A stretch of 64,000 nt of DNA from Lentzea xinjiangensis (GTDB lineage: Bacteria > Actinomycetota > Actinomycetes > Mycobacteriales > Pseudonocardiaceae). A program made the translations under genes and the position numbers. The notes beneath the pieces were generated by a model that was not told where the DNA came from, did no database searches, and saw only the letters and a program-made list of their open reading frames with translations. Below are positions 1 to 18,586 of the stretch, piece after piece (the first letter of the stretch is position 1; each line of letters starts with the position of its first letter). Where the stretch lies: positions 1-64,000 of the forward strand of contig NZ_FOFR01000003.1 in NCBI RefSeq assembly GCF_900110955.1, in the 5' to 3' direction.

Positions 1-154
<154 letters not shown>

Positions 155-509
155 GATTGTGTGATCGCTCCAGACGGAATATGTCTGGCAATCTGGTCTA
201 TCTACTCAAAGGAATACCCCGACGAGGGGTATTCATATTACTGGCTGTGTTTCGGCACGCTGTTGAGTTCTCAAAGAACACGCGCTCATCATCACGATCC
301 GCCACACGGCGATCGATCCGAGGCTGTGTCGTACTTAAGCTTGTGATTGAAACTTCCGACGCCCTTGGCCTCTGAGCTCAGACGAGCTACCGGCTGGGTC
401 TTCGTCGTTTCCAGGTCACCCACTCTACCACAGTCCGTGGAAGCTTGGTTCGTGACCCTCGCCGCGCTCCGTTCCGGTGTTCCCGGCCCGTTCCGCGCTG
501 GCAGAGAGA
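155..509 (-). other. rRNA operon leader
   Basis: About 355 bases with no protein gene, transcribed leftward into 16S rRNA. It holds a perfect 9-bp hairpin at 212-234 (GAATACCCC and GGGGTATTC around a 5-base loop), an inverted repeat around 170-188 next to the mature 5' end that could form part of the processing stem, and the boxA-like segment listed separately. On the minus strand a TAGAGT hexamer at 422-427 looks like a second -10 element, but no convincing -35 precedes it. Confidence 0.75.
260..281 (-). promoter_or_regulatory. boxA-type antitermination element of the rrn leader
   Basis: On the minus strand this reads TGTTCTTTGAGAACTCAACA, the conserved segment found in actinobacterial rRNA leaders just upstream of 16S. 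By family knowledge it loads the Nus antitermination complex and takes part in pre-rRNA folding. It lies about 105 bases before the mature 5' end. Confidence 0.65.
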
Positions 510-538
510 AAGTTACACGCACACCAACTCGGGGTCAA
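510..538 (-). promoter_or_regulatory. rRNA operon promoter
   Basis: On the minus strand a -35 TTGACC (533-538) and a -10 TAACTT (510-515) are separated by exactly 17 bases. This is the best sigma-A type promoter between tyrS and 16S, about 355 bases upstream of the mature end. A second TTGACC at 563-568 has no matching -10. Confidence 0.6.
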
Positions 539-664
539 ATCGGGGGCGCCGCAGCCACCCGCGGTCAAGAAACCGCAGGTCAGCAGCCCCATCCGGGACC
601 CAGGAACACGCTATCGCAGGGCCGATCCCCTGCACACTGTGACCGCGATCACACCAGAAACGTC

Positions 665-700
665 GAAGGCCGCCGGTCCCAGGCGGGACCGACGGCCTTC
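665..700 (-). terminator. Hairpin terminator after tyrS
   Basis: A 16-bp stem (GAAGGCCGCCGGTCCC against GGGACCGACGGCCTTC, one G-U pair) with a 4-base loop lies 20 bases past the tyrS stop. It is followed on the minus strand by a short T-containing run. It separates tyrS from the rRNA promoter. Confidence 0.75.
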
Positions 701-719
701 GCAGAGCCGAATGCGCAGA

Positions 720-2003
720 TCAGAGGTCCACTTGCACGCCGGCGTTGTTGCGCTTGCCCCGGCGAAGCACCAACCACTCACCGTGCAGGAGGTCGGACGC
801 CGCTGGCTTCCACTCCTCGGAGGTCACCTTCTCGTTGTTCACGTAGGCGCCGCCCTCGTTGACCGTGCGCCTCGCCGCGCCCCTGCTCTCCGCGAGCCCC
901 GACGCGATCAGCAGGTCGACGATCGTCGGCTCGTCCGCCAGGCGCACCCGGCCCGTGGGCGCCTCGGCCAGCGCGGCCCGCAGCACCGGCGCGTCCAGGT
1001 CGCGCAGCTCGCCGCGGCCGAACAGCGCCGACGACGCGAGGATGACCTGCTGGGTCGCGCGCTCGCCGTGCACCAGGTCGGTGAACTCCTGCGCGAGCCG
1101 CTTCTGCGCCGTGCGCAGGTGCGGCCTCTCCGCGGTCTCCTTCTCCAGCTCGTCGAGCTCCTCGCGGGTGAGGAACGTGAACAGGCGCAGGTACCGCAGG
1201 ACGTCGGCGTCGCCGACGTTCACGAAGTACTGGTACCAGGCGTACGGCGAGGTCATCTCCGGGTCGAGCCACACGTTGCCGCCACCGGTGGACTTGCCGA
1301 ACTTGCGGCCCTCGGCGTCGGTCACCAGCGGCGCGGTCAGCGCGTGCACGTGCTTGCCCTCGACGCGGCGGATCAGGTCCACCCCGCCGACGATGTTGCC
1401 CCACTGGTCGGAGCCGCCGATCTGCAGCGCGGTGCCGTACTTGCGGTGCAGCTGCAGGTAGTCGTTCGACTGCAGCAGCAGGTAGCTGAACTCGGTGTAC
1501 GACATGCCGTCGCCTTCGAGGCGGCGCTTCACGGTCTCGCGCGACAGCATCACGTTGATCGAGAAGTGCTTGCCGACGTCGCGCAGGAACTCCAGCGCGG
1601 TGACCTGGCCGGTCCAGTCGAGGTTGTTCTCCACGACCGCGCCCGTCGGCGACGAGTCGAACTCGACGAACCGCTCCAGCTGGCCGCGGATCCGCCCGGC
1701 CCACTCGGCGACGGTGTCGAGCGAGTTCATCGTCCGCTCACCGGTGTCGCGCGGGTCGCCGATCATGCCCGTGGCCCCGCCCGCCAGCACGATCGGCCGG
1801 TGGCCCGCCATCTGGAAGCGCTTGAGCATCAGCAGCGGGACCAGGTTGCCGGCGTGCAGCGACGGCGCCGTCGGGTCGAAACCGCAATAGAGGGTGAGCG
1901 GGCCGGCGTCCAGGTCCTTCCGGAGTGCGTCGAGGTCGGTGGACGTCGCGATCAGGCCGCGCCAGGACAGTTCGTCAAGGATGTGCTCGCTCACGGCACT
2001 CAT
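720..2003 (-). CDS. tyrS: Tyrosine--tRNA ligase
   Basis: Charges tRNA-Tyr with tyrosine in the cytoplasm. The 427-residue product is of normal length. It has the class I HIGH-type motif HAGN at residues 50-53, the KMSKS equivalent KFGKS at 234-238, the tyrosine and ATP pocket segments ([10 protein letters not shown] at 39-48; GGSDQWGN at 196-203) and a C-terminal S4 RNA-binding domain from about 360. The ATG start gives the usual N-terminus; only a weak AGG lies upstream as ribosome site. The gene stands alone, divergent from the membrane protein gene at 2062 and followed by a strong hairpin. Confidence 0.97.
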   Translation of the reverse strand: MSAVSEHILDELSWRGLIATSTDLDALRKDLDAGPLTLYCGFDPTAPSLHAGNLVPLLMLKRFQMAGHRPIVLAGGATGMIGDPRDTGERTMNSLDTVAEWAGRIRGQLERFVEFDSSPTGAVVENNLDWTGQVTALEFLRDVGKHFSINVMLSRETVKRRLEGDGMSYTEFSYLLLQSNDYLQLHRKYGTALQIGGSDQWGNIVGGVDLIRRVEGKHVHALTAPLVTDAEGRKFGKSTGGGNVWLDPEMTSPYAWYQYFVNVGDADVLRYLRLFTFLTREELDELEKETAERPHLRTAQKRLAQEFTDLVHGERATQQVILASSALFGRGELRDLDAPVLRAALAEAPTGRVRLADEPTIVDLLIASGLAESRGAARRTVNEGGAYVNNEKVTSEEWKPAASDLLHGEWLVLRRGKRNNAGVQVDL

Positions 2004-2061
2004 TGTCGCCTACCAGCCCTAACGGGTTTCGACCCGGTGGCAGGACGGGTACGCCAACGCC

Positions 2062-2496
2062 ATGACGGAGCCACGGGACGAGTTACGGCGGCCCACCCAG
2101 CGGATGCCGCGCGCGAACGAACCGGTCGTCGAGGAAGTCGTGGAACGCAACGACGACTACGGCAGGGTGCGCGCAGTGCGCGCTGTGTGTGCGTTGATCG
2201 ATGTCGTGTGTTGGGCGTTCGCCATCGTGCTGTTGGTGCACATCTTCCTGGTCGTGGCGGACGCGAACGCGACCAACGGGTTCTTCCAGTTCGTCTCCGG
2301 CTGGGCCGGTGGTGTCACCCTCGGCCTGGACGGTCTCTTCACGCCGGCGAACCCGAAGGTGGCCGTGCTGTTCAACGAGGGCCTGGCCGCGGTGCTGTGG
2401 CTCGCCATCGGCGCGCTGCTGACTTCTCTGATCACGCGGCTGGCGCTGCCGGTGGGTCACCGGCATGCCTGGTACCGCAGGACCGTGCGTCCCTAA
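2062..2496 (+). CDS. Small membrane protein upstream of the TIR gene
   Basis: Unrecognised 144-residue protein. The first 40 residues are charged and cytoplasmic-looking. Two hydrophobic stretches follow, about residues 42-67 and 103-128, separated by about 35 residues containing a possible helical hairpin rich in Gly and Phe. The tail is short and basic. It starts 58 bases from tyrS on the other strand. Its stop lies 12 bases before the GTG start of the TIR-domain gene, so the two are very likely co-transcribed. A role as membrane partner of the TIR protein is only an inference from this spacing. Confidence 0.8.
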   Translation: MTEPRDELRRPTQRMPRANEPVVEEVVERNDDYGRVRAVRAVCALIDVVCWAFAIVLLVHIFLVVADANATNGFFQFVSGWAGGVTLGLDGLFTPANPKVAVLFNEGLAAVLWLAIGALLTSLITRLALPVGHRHAWYRRTVRP

Positions 2497-2508
2497 GACA
2501 ATGCCGGG

Positions 2509-3543
2509 GTGCCGGAGTACGAGTTCGACGTCGCCCCGTCGTTCGCCGACGAGAACCGCGCCCAGGTCCACCAGGTCGTCCAGCGCCTGAAGGACCTGGG
2601 CGTCACGGTCTACTACGACGAAGACCAGCTGGTCGAGCGGTGGGGTCTCGACCTGGTTGAACACACCTCGGACACGTTCGGCAGACGTGTCCGGTACGTG
2701 CTGCCGTTCGTGTCGCGGCACTATGTCGGCGAACGGTGGGCGCGGCTGCAACGCCGGGTCGTGCAGGCCCGCGCCGTGGAGCAGCAGGCCGAGTTCCTGC
2801 TGCCGATCCGGATCGACGACACCGAGGTGCCCGGCCTCGTCGCAACGGTCGGCTACCTGGACTTGCGCGTGCACGACACGGAGACGATCGCGCAGGCCGT
2901 CGTGCAGAAGCTGGCGCAGCACCGTGCGGAGTTCACGGCCCACACGCCGATCACGCCCCAGTCGATCGCGGCACTCGCGCGGGAGAGGCCGCGCGGCTGG
3001 GAGTACCTGCTGTACGTGACCGTTGTGGCGCAAGGGCTCGCCGAGCTGGAACCGAAGTACCGGGAGCACTTCCTGCGGTACGCGCCGCGCAACGGGATCG
3101 TCGAGCACGGCTCCGGGATCCCGCTGATCCAGGACCGCAACGTGCTCCTGAACGAGATCATCAAGGTCGCGGTGGAGTCGGTGTTCACGCCGGCCTCCCA
3201 GGAGGCCGCGTTCGGGGCGCCGGGCAGGCAGGGCGATCCCGACCGGATCGTGCACCTCGGCGAGCTGTTCGTGCGGACGTTCGACGAGATCCTGGGGTGG
3301 GCGCGTGGGATCCACGGCACCAGCTACGCGGATGAACACGCACGTGCCGCGGCCCGCATCCAGGCGCGGTTCGCCGATCAGCAGCTACGGGCGATGTACG
3401 ACGTGGTGCACGGTCTGCGCGAGGTGGCGGACACGCTGGTCGAACGGCTGACCGCCGGTGAGCAGATCAACATGACCGTACCGCTGGTGTTCGGGGTCGA
3501 CCCGGCGCTGGAACGGGAGTTCACGGCAGCGGTGGGCAGGTTG

Positions 3544-3552
<9 letters not shown>
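2509..3552 (+). CDS. TIR-domain protein with an uncharacterised C-terminal half
   Basis: 347 residues. Residues 4-120 form a bacterial TIR domain. The first strand and loop are FDVAPSFADENR (6-17), the second strand is GVTVYYDE (31-38), the helix carries W45-G46 with E51 as candidate catalytic glutamate, and the later strands contain RYVLPFVSRHYVGERW and FLLPIRIDD. By family knowledge such domains often cleave NAD or make cyclic nucleotide signals. Residues 121-347 are mostly helical and not recognised; there is no signal peptide. GTG start; the nearby ATG at 2501 is out of frame. It follows the small membrane protein by 12 bases and overlaps the end of the convergent mpg gene by 9 bases. A defence or signalling role is inferred only. 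Confidence 0.85.
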
Positions 3553-8379
<4,827 letters not shown>

Positions 8380-8383
<4 letters not shown>

Positions 8384-9245
8384 TCGTCCCCCAAGACCAT
8401 CGTTCCGACACCTTCAGTGGTGAAGACTTCCAGCAGGACGCTGTGGGCCAGGCGCCCGTCGATCACGTGCGCCCGCGGGACGCCGCCGCGCACCGCGCGC
8501 AGGCAGGCCTCCATCTTCGGCACCATGCCGCTCTCCAGGCGCGGCAGCATCTCCTCCAGCTCGGAGGCGCGCACCTGGTCGAGCAGCGACGACCTGTCCG
8601 GCCAGTTGGCGTACAGACCCTCGACGTCGGTCAGCACGACGAGCTTCTCCGCGCCCAGCGCCACCGCCAGCGCACCGGCGGCGGTGTCCGCGTTCACGTT
8701 GTGCGGCACGCCGTGGACGTCCGGCGCGACGGTCGACACGACCGGGATCCGGCCGGCGCGGACGATGTCGAGCACCGCGTCCGGGTTGACCTCGGTGATG
8801 TCGCCGACGAGACCGATGTCGACCTCTTCGCCGTCCACCACGGCACCACGCCGGGTGGCCGTGAACAGGTGCGCGTCCTCGCCGGAGATGCCGACCGCGT
8901 ACGGGCCGTGCTGGTTGATCAGACCGACGAGCTCGCGTCCGACCTGACCGACGAGAACCATCCGCACGACGTCCATGGCTTCCGGGGTCGTGACGCGCAG
9001 GCCGCCGCGGAACTCGCTGTGGATGCCGAGCCTGTCCAGCATCGACTTGATCTGCGGGCCACCGCCGTGCACGACGACCGGGCGCAGGCCGCACAGCCGC
9101 AGGAACACCATGTCCTCGGCGAAGGCCTTCTTCAGCTCGTCGTCGATCATGGCGTTGCCGCCGTACTTGACGACGACGAGCGCGCCGCGCAAACGCTCCA
9201 GCCACGGCAGCGCCTCGACGAGGACCGCCGCTTTTTCTTGTGCGT

Positions 9246-9249
<4 letters not shown>
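8380..9249 (-). CDS. argB: Acetylglutamate kinase
   Basis: Phosphorylates N-acetylglutamate, the committed and usually arginine-inhibited step. The 289-residue amino-acid kinase fold shows [10 protein letters not shown] at the N-terminus, the VVHGGGPQI loop and the [12 protein letters not shown] segment of the acetylglutamate site. The ATG overlaps the argJ stop by 4 bases. Arginine inhibition is known in the family and cannot be read directly here. Confidence 0.96.
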
Positions 9250-13030
<3,781 letters not shown>

Positions 13031-13034
<4 letters not shown>

Positions 13035-14512
13035 GGTTCGTCTGGCCGTTGATCGCGTTCCTGGCCGGCCTGACGCCGCTGCTCGCCCCGCTGGCCCCGG
13101 TCCCGCACTGGTCGCTGACCGTGCTCACCGCGCTGTGGGTCGCCGGGCTGGTGTGGCTCGCGCCGCGCAGGCCGGAGTGGTCGTTGCTGCTCACCGCCCC
13201 TCTCTTCGCGGTCAACAACCTCTGGGCGCAGGCCGCCACGGTGTTCGTGGTCTTCACCGCGGCCCGGCGCGTGCCCCGGCTCGGCCGGCTGTGGGCACTG
13301 CTCGGGGCGATGACGCTCCTGCAGACCGCCTTCAGCCTGGCGCAGCAGAGCAACCGCGAGCTGCCGCTGCAGGAGGCGCTGTTCGGCGCGGTCACCGGTT
13401 CGGTGTTCTTCGTGCTCTTCCCCGCCGTCTCCGGCATGCTGCTCGGCCGTCGCAGGCCGATGGTCCGGCTGTTGCAGGAGCGCAACGAGTACCTGGAACG
13501 CGCACGGGCCCTGACCGCCGCGTCGGCCCGTTCCGAGGAACGGGCGCACATCGCCGGCGAGATGCACGACATGCTCGGCCACCGGCTCAGCCTGATCTCC
13601 ATCCACGCCGGGGCGCTGGAGCTCGCGACCGCCACCAAGGCCCCGCAGCTGCACGAGCAGGCCGAGCTGATCCGCACCACGTCGTCGCTCGCGATGGCCG
13701 AGCTGCGCGAGATCCTCGGCGTGCTGCGGACGAACCCCGAACCCGAGTCGCTCGACGAGGACACCGGCACGAGGTCCGACATCACCGCTCTGGTCGAGAG
13801 CTCGGTGCAGGCCGGCATCTCCGCCACCCTCGACTGGTCGGGCGACGACCTGCACGGCGCCGATCCCCGCACGCGACGCGCGGTGCACCGCGTGGTCCGC
13901 GAGGCGCTGACGAACGTCCACAAGCACGCCCCGCGCGCCCGCACGCGGGTGCAGGTCGCCGTCCAGGGCGGCCGGGCGCGGGTCCAGGTGCTGAACGGGC
14001 CGTCGTCCGGAGCTCCCGGCAAGGGCACCCGGCGCGGCCTGATCGGCCTGGAGGAACGCGTCGGCCTGCTCGGCGGCTCGTTCAGCGCCGGTGCGCCGGT
14101 CGAGGGCGGTTTCCGGGTGGCGGCGGACGTGCCGCTGCACCCGGCCGCGCAGGCGGAGCAGTCCGCGACCGACGTGCGGGAGGTGCCGCCACCGCTCGCG
14201 GCCGAGGTGCTGACCGTGCCGCGGGTACTGGGCGGCGGGTGCCTCGGGCTCCTCGCGCTGGTGCCGATCAGCGGCGCGCTGATCGTGCTGCTGGTCCTCG
14301 CGCTGCTCAGCCCGTCGCAGATGAACGCGCCGTACTTCGACTCGATGCGGGTGGGCGTCACGACCGAGGACGAGGTGATGGACCAGTTCGGCATCGGGCA
14401 GCCCGGGGCCGACGGGTGCTCGCGGTACCGGGCCTCGCACAACGCCGAGCTGCTCTACAAGGTGTGCTTCCGCGACGGCAAGTTGTCCTCGAAGGAGCAG
14501 GAGCGGCCGTAG
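13031..14512 (+). CDS. Sensor histidine kinase, second of a tandem pair
   Basis: Paralogue of the preceding gene with the same order of parts in 493 residues: N-terminal membrane segments, EMHDMLGHRL with H179 as phosphoacceptor, the N-box VVREALTNVHKHAP, the G-box RRGLIGLEERV, then an extra membrane helix near 400-430 and a tail containing GVTTEDEVMDQFG, GCSRYRA and YKVCF. The tail resembles a small BamE/SmpA-like fold (weak, by eye). It is translationally coupled to the first kinase and followed after 10 bases by the response regulator. Both kinases probably signal to that regulator. Confidence 0.88.
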
Positions 14513-14522
14513 GCTGCTCGGC

Positions 14523-15164
14523 GTGATCCGAGTCCTCATCGCCGATGACGAGACGTTGATGCGCGCCGGCATCCGGTTGATCCTGGAGAACGACCCGGAG
14601 ATCACCGTGGTGGCGGAGGCGAGCGACGGCAGGGAGGCCGTCGAGCTCAGCCGCGCGCACGGCGTCGACGTGGCGTTGCTCGACATCCGCATGCCCGGCG
14701 GCGACGGTCTGCGAGCGGCCGAGCAGATCGCCGCGAGCACCAACGTCGTCATGCTCACGACGTTCGGCGAGGACTCCTACGTGGCCCAGGCGCTCAAGGT
14801 CGGCGCGACCGGGTTCCTGCTCAAGGACACCCCGCCGCAGGAGCTGATCAACGCCGTCCGCAAGGCCGCCAGGGGCGAGCCGATCCTCGCCCCGCAGATC
14901 ACCAAGCGCCTGATCGAGAAGCACCTCACCGCACCGGACGACAGGTCGTCGGCGCGCCGCAAGATCGACGCGCTCACCGCCGCCGAACGGAGCGTGCTCG
15001 AGCTCGTGGGCGAAGGCCTGTCCAACACCGAGATCGGCGAGCAGCTCTTCATGGCGACCGGCACGGTGAAGGCGCACATCAGCCGGATCCTGCCCAAGCT
15101 GGGGTGCGCCAACCGCGTGCAGGCCGCCATCGTGGCCCACGACGCCGGGCTCACGAGGTCGTGA
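14523..15164 (+). CDS. LuxR/NarL-family response regulator
   Basis: DNA-binding output protein of the two-kinase system, 213 residues. The receiver domain has acidic residues D8-D9, phosphoacceptor D54 in [10 protein letters not shown], and the conserved LKD near residue 100. The C-terminal HTH has [15 protein letters not shown] and [10 protein letters not shown]. The GTG lies 7 bases after TAGGCT (14510-14515), suggesting that it can also be transcribed alone as a leaderless mRNA. It overlaps the convergent sthA by 14 bases. Confidence 0.94.
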   Translation: MIRVLIADDETLMRAGIRLILENDPEITVVAEASDGREAVELSRAHGVDVALLDIRMPGGDGLRAAEQIAASTNVVMLTTFGEDSYVAQALKVGATGFLLKDTPPQELINAVRKAARGEPILAPQITKRLIEKHLTAPDDRSSARRKIDALTAAERSVLELVGEGLSNTEIGEQLFMATGTVKAHISRILPKLGCANRVQAAIVAHDAGLTRS

Positions 15165-16566
15165 AGCGGTCCAGGGCGCGGATCTTGTTCGTGGCGTCCA
15201 GGGCGGCGACCTTGTACGCCTCGGACAGCGTCGGGTAGTTGAAGACCGTGTCGACGAGGTAGTCGACCGTGCCGCCGCAGCCCATGACGGCCTGGCCGAT
15301 GTGCACGAGGTCCGTGGCGCCGGTGCCGAACACGTGCACGCCGAGGATCTTCCGGTCCACGGTGGACACCAGCAGCTTCAGCATGCCGTACGCGTCGCCG
15401 ACGATCTGGCCGCGCGCGAGCTCGCGGTAGCGGGCGATGCCCACCTCGTAGGGAACGGCGGACGAAGTGAGCTCGGCTTCCGTGGCACCGCAGTAGGAGA
15501 TCTCGGGAATCGTGTAGATGCCGATGGGCTGCAACGCGGTCAGCTCGTGCACCGGCTCGCCGAACGCGTGGTACGCGGCCAGCCGGCCCTGGTCCATCGA
15601 CGTCGCGGCCAGCGCCGGGAAGCCGATCACGTCACCGACGGCGTAGATGTGCTCGACCGGCGTGCGGTAGTGCTCGTCGACGGACAGCCGGCCGCGGCGG
15701 TCGGCCTCCAGCCCCGCGGCGGCGAGGTCCAGCCGGTCCGTGCACCCCTGGCGGCCCGCCGAGTACATGACCGCGGCGGCCGGGATGCGCTTGCCGGAGG
15801 CGAGGGTCGTGATCGTGCCCGAGTTGGACACCGAGACGTCGACGACCTTCTCGTCGAACCGGAACGTGACGGCGAGGTCGCGCAGGTGGAACTTCAGCGA
15901 CTCGACGATCTCCGGGTCGCAGAAGTCCAGCATCCGCTCGCGCTGCTCGACGACCGTGACGCGGGTGCCGAGGGCGGCGAACATCGACGCGTACTCGATG
16001 CCGATCACGCCGGCGCCCACGACGACCAGTGACGACGGGATCTCCTGCAGCGCGAAGACCTCGTCGGAGTCGAGGATCCGCTCCTCGTCGAAGTCCACCG
16101 CGGACGGACGGGCGGGTGTGGTGCCGGTCGCGATGACGATGTACTCGCCGCTGATCGTCACCCGGTCATTGCGATGACTGCCCTCCACCGCAACCGTGTG
16201 CTGGTCGACGAAACGCCCGAACCCGTTGAGCAGGTCGATGCCGTTGCGGTGCAACTGGGCGCGCACGACCTGGACCTCGCGGCCGATCACGTGCTGGGTG
16301 CGGGCCATCAGATCGGTGATCGTGATGTCGTGCTTGACCCGGTAGCTCGCGCCGTACACCTCGCGCTGGCTCATGCCCGTGAGGTACATGACGGCCTCGC
16401 GCAGCGTCTTCGACGGGATGGTGCCCGTGTTCGCGCAGACGCCCCCGACCATCTCCTGCTTGTCGATGATCGCCACGCGCTTGCCCAGCTTCGCACCCGC
16501 GATCGCCGCCTTCTGGCCGCCAGGGCCAGAGCCGATGACGATCAGGTCGTAGTCGTACGACGTCAT
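15151..16566 (-). CDS. sthA: Soluble NAD(P) transhydrogenase
   Basis: FAD enzyme that exchanges reducing equivalents between NADPH and NADH in the cytoplasm. The 471-residue protein belongs to the disulfide reductase superfamily, with [11 protein letters not shown] at the N-terminus and a second dinucleotide fold at [15 protein letters not shown]. The redox motif is [13 protein letters not shown], with threonine in place of the second cysteine; this separates SthA from lipoamide dehydrogenase and mycothione reductase. A TAGGCT -10 element at 16574-16579 lies 7 bases from the ATG, so the mRNA is probably leaderless. Monocistronic. Confidence 0.94.
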   Translation of the reverse strand: MTSYDYDLIVIGSGPGGQKAAIAGAKLGKRVAIIDKQEMVGGVCANTGTIPSKTLREAVMYLTGMSQREVYGASYRVKHDITITDLMARTQHVIGREVQVVRAQLHRNGIDLLNGFGRFVDQHTVAVEGSHRNDRVTISGEYIVIATGTTPARPSAVDFDEERILDSDEVFALQEIPSSLVVVGAGVIGIEYASMFAALGTRVTVVEQRERMLDFCDPEIVESLKFHLRDLAVTFRFDEKVVDVSVSNSGTITTLASGKRIPAAAVMYSAGRQGCTDRLDLAAAGLEADRRGRLSVDEHYRTPVEHIYAVGDVIGFPALAATSMDQGRLAAYHAFGEPVHELTALQPIGIYTIPEISYCGATEAELTSSAVPYEVGIARYRELARGQIVGDAYGMLKLLVSTVDRKILGVHVFGTGATDLVHIGQAVMGCGGTVDYLVDTVFNYPTLSEAYKVAALDATNKIRALDRFTTS

Positions 16567-16647
16567 GGTCAGCAGCCTACTTCGGCTGATCCGATTCCAC
16601 GCCCGAACGGGGGATGAACCCGGCGGGCGGGCCGGAGGCGTCCGTGC

Positions 16648-17649
16648 TCAGCGGACTCCCGTCCTTGCCCCGCCGCCGAACGGCAGGACCAGGTCGAGCA
16701 GCCGGGCCCTGGCGCGGTACTCGGCGACGCGGTCGGCGAACGGCCGTCGCACGATCTCGTGCACGGCCTCCGCGGAGAGGCGCTCGTAGGCCGGGACCGT
16801 GTCGTTGCTCAGGAAGTCCCAGCGGGCCTCCCGGTCCGCGTAGTTGAACGCGGGCAGCGGGCCGCCGAACAGCGGCCGGTACTGCGCCGGGGTCCTGCCG
16901 CCCGGCACCGGCATCGGACCGGCCACCGTGATCGCGTACGTGATCACCTCGCCGGGCGGCAGCAGCCGGGACCGCATCCGGTCGAACTGCTCGGCGATCA
17001 CCAGGTTCTGCTCGCGGGAGGAGAACTCCAGCACCGCCCGCGCCGGTTCGGCCCACGCCGCGGTGGTCTCCGCGTCGATGATCCCCGCGTCGCGCATCTC
17101 CTGCACGGCCGCGATCCCGCCGTGCAGGTAGGCCGCGTGCATCGCGCCCAGGTCCATGAAGATGTGCTTCTGCATCGACATCAGCATCGACGAGAACCAG
17201 CGCAGCTCCGGCACCGTGCCGAGGTCGAGCATGCCGGCGGCGAACGCGGGCGCGCCGATGTTCGCGAACCCCATCCACCTGAGCGTGCCGGGGTGCTCCA
17301 GGTAGAGCTTCGCGTAGAAGTCGTACACGGCGAAGATCACCGGTCGGTTGTGCTCGGCGCCGCGCTGCGGGTCCCAGTCGGCGAGCCGCACACCGGCGTC
17401 CTCGGCGGCGCGGACGATCCAGTACTGCCACAGCAACGCCTTGAACCTGGCCGGCGCGACGCCCTGCGCGCGGTAGGCGGTCAGGGCCTGCTCCAGCGAC
17501 GCGCGGTCGTACGGCAGGTCGGGGTGGACTCCGCCCCGCTCCTCGCCGGCGGAGTTGACCAGCGGCAGGTCGAGGTAGTCCACCGCGTCCGCTTTGGTGG
17601 CGCCCATGCTGCCGAGCACGAGCGCCGCCACCACCATGAGCACGCGCAT
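16648..17649 (-). CDS. Secreted protein of unknown function
   Basis: Not recognised. The ATG chosen gives a typical Sec signal peptide (MRVLMVVAALVLGSMG, cleavage probably after ADA near residue 22); an in-frame start 19 codons upstream would hide it. The mature part is about 310 residues, soluble, rich in Trp, Tyr and Arg, and contains AEHNRPVIFAVYDFY, EHPGTLRWMGFANIG and SSREQNLVIAEQFDRMR. These give a faint impression of DUF2515-type proteins, which was not tested. It stands alone, divergent from the alkD-like gene. Confidence 0.75.
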   Translation of the reverse strand: MRVLMVVAALVLGSMGATKADAVDYLDLPLVNSAGEERGGVHPDLPYDRASLEQALTAYRAQGVAPARFKALLWQYWIVRAAEDAGVRLADWDPQRGAEHNRPVIFAVYDFYAKLYLEHPGTLRWMGFANIGAPAFAAGMLDLGTVPELRWFSSMLMSMQKHIFMDLGAMHAAYLHGGIAAVQEMRDAGIIDAETTAAWAEPARAVLEFSSREQNLVIAEQFDRMRSRLLPPGEVITYAITVAGPMPVPGGRTPAQYRPLFGGPLPAFNYADREARWDFLSNDTVPAYERLSAEAVHEIVRRPFADRVAEYRARARLLDLVLPFGGGARTGVR

Positions 17650-17794
17650 GAACGCGAACTGTATCCGGAACTCGCGCGTTTTCCGTTCACGATCACACCC
17701 GGTCAAGTGATGTTTTGCGGGTTCGTTAGCACTTTTCCCACGAATGGGGCCATCAATCTCAAAGGGCTACTCCTTCTGCCTATACCGTTTGGGT

Positions 17795-18463
17795 GTGGAA
17801 CTTGAGGTTTCCTTGATCAAAGCGGTCCGAGCAGGACTCGAGGAACTCGCGGACCCGCGGAAAGCGCCGCAGATGCAGGCGTACATGAAGTCGGCGATGC
17901 CGTTCCTCGGAGTGCCGAAACCGCGCCGGGCGGCGTTGCTGAAGTCACTGCCCCGCGTTGATGACCCCGACGAGTGGCTCGACGCCGTGCGGACGTTGTG
18001 GCGCGAGGCCACCTATCGCGAGGAAAGGTATGTCGCACTCGCGCTGAGCGGTGATCGCCGCTTCCAGTCGGCCGGCCTGCTGCCGTGGTTCGACGAGATG
18101 ATCGTGACCGGCGCGTGGTGGGACTACGTCGACGAGATCGCGTCGAAACTGGTGGGGCCGCTGCTGCGGTCGGCGCCCGGGGTCGTGCGGCCCCACGTGC
18201 TGCGGTGGTCTGCCGACGCGGACAGGTGGCGGCGGCGGACGTCGATCATCTGCCAGCTCGGGGCCAAGGGCGCGACCGACGTGGAGCTGCTGGCCGCGTG
18301 CGTCGACGCCAACGTGGACGATCCGGACTTCTTCCTGCGCAAGGGGATCGGGTGGGCGCTGCGGGAGTACGCGAAGACCGACCCCGGCTGGGTGCGGGCG
18401 TTCGTCGAGGCCCGGCCCGGGTTGTCGCCGTTGTCGCGGCGGGAGGCCCTCAAACACCTCTAG
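17795..18463 (+). CDS. DNA alkylation repair protein, AlkD-like HEAT fold
   Basis: Likely glycosylase for bulky or positively charged alkyl adducts. The 222-residue helical-repeat protein contains WWDYVDEIASKLVG, corresponding to the AlkD Trp/Asp catalytic helix, and FLRKGIGWALREYAKTDP, which carries the later conserved tryptophan. Start choice: GTG at 17795 gives the family N-terminus. A TATACC hexamer at 17781-17786 would make the transcript nearly leaderless. It lies upstream of the P-loop kinase gene in the same direction. Confidence 0.85.
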   Translation: MELEVSLIKAVRAGLEELADPRKAPQMQAYMKSAMPFLGVPKPRRAALLKSLPRVDDPDEWLDAVRTLWREATYREERYVALALSGDRRFQSAGLLPWFDEMIVTGAWWDYVDEIASKLVGPLLRSAPGVVRPHVLRWSADADRWRRRTSIICQLGAKGATDVELLAACVDANVDDPDFFLRKGIGWALREYAKTDPGWVRAFVEARPGLSPLSRREALKHL

Positions 18464-18586
18464 CGCGGGGGCGCTGTCGTCAGCTCACGGCAGTCCCGTT
18501 CAGTCGTGGGCGAACGCCCGGCCTGTCTCCTGGCAGGCTCGCTAGGCTTGATCGGCTCGCCTCCACCACCCCGTCCAGGAGGAACA

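Noticed and set aside
563-568. Second TTGACC upstream of the 16S gene
   Set aside because: The bases 17 downstream read CCCCGA, which is not a -10 element.
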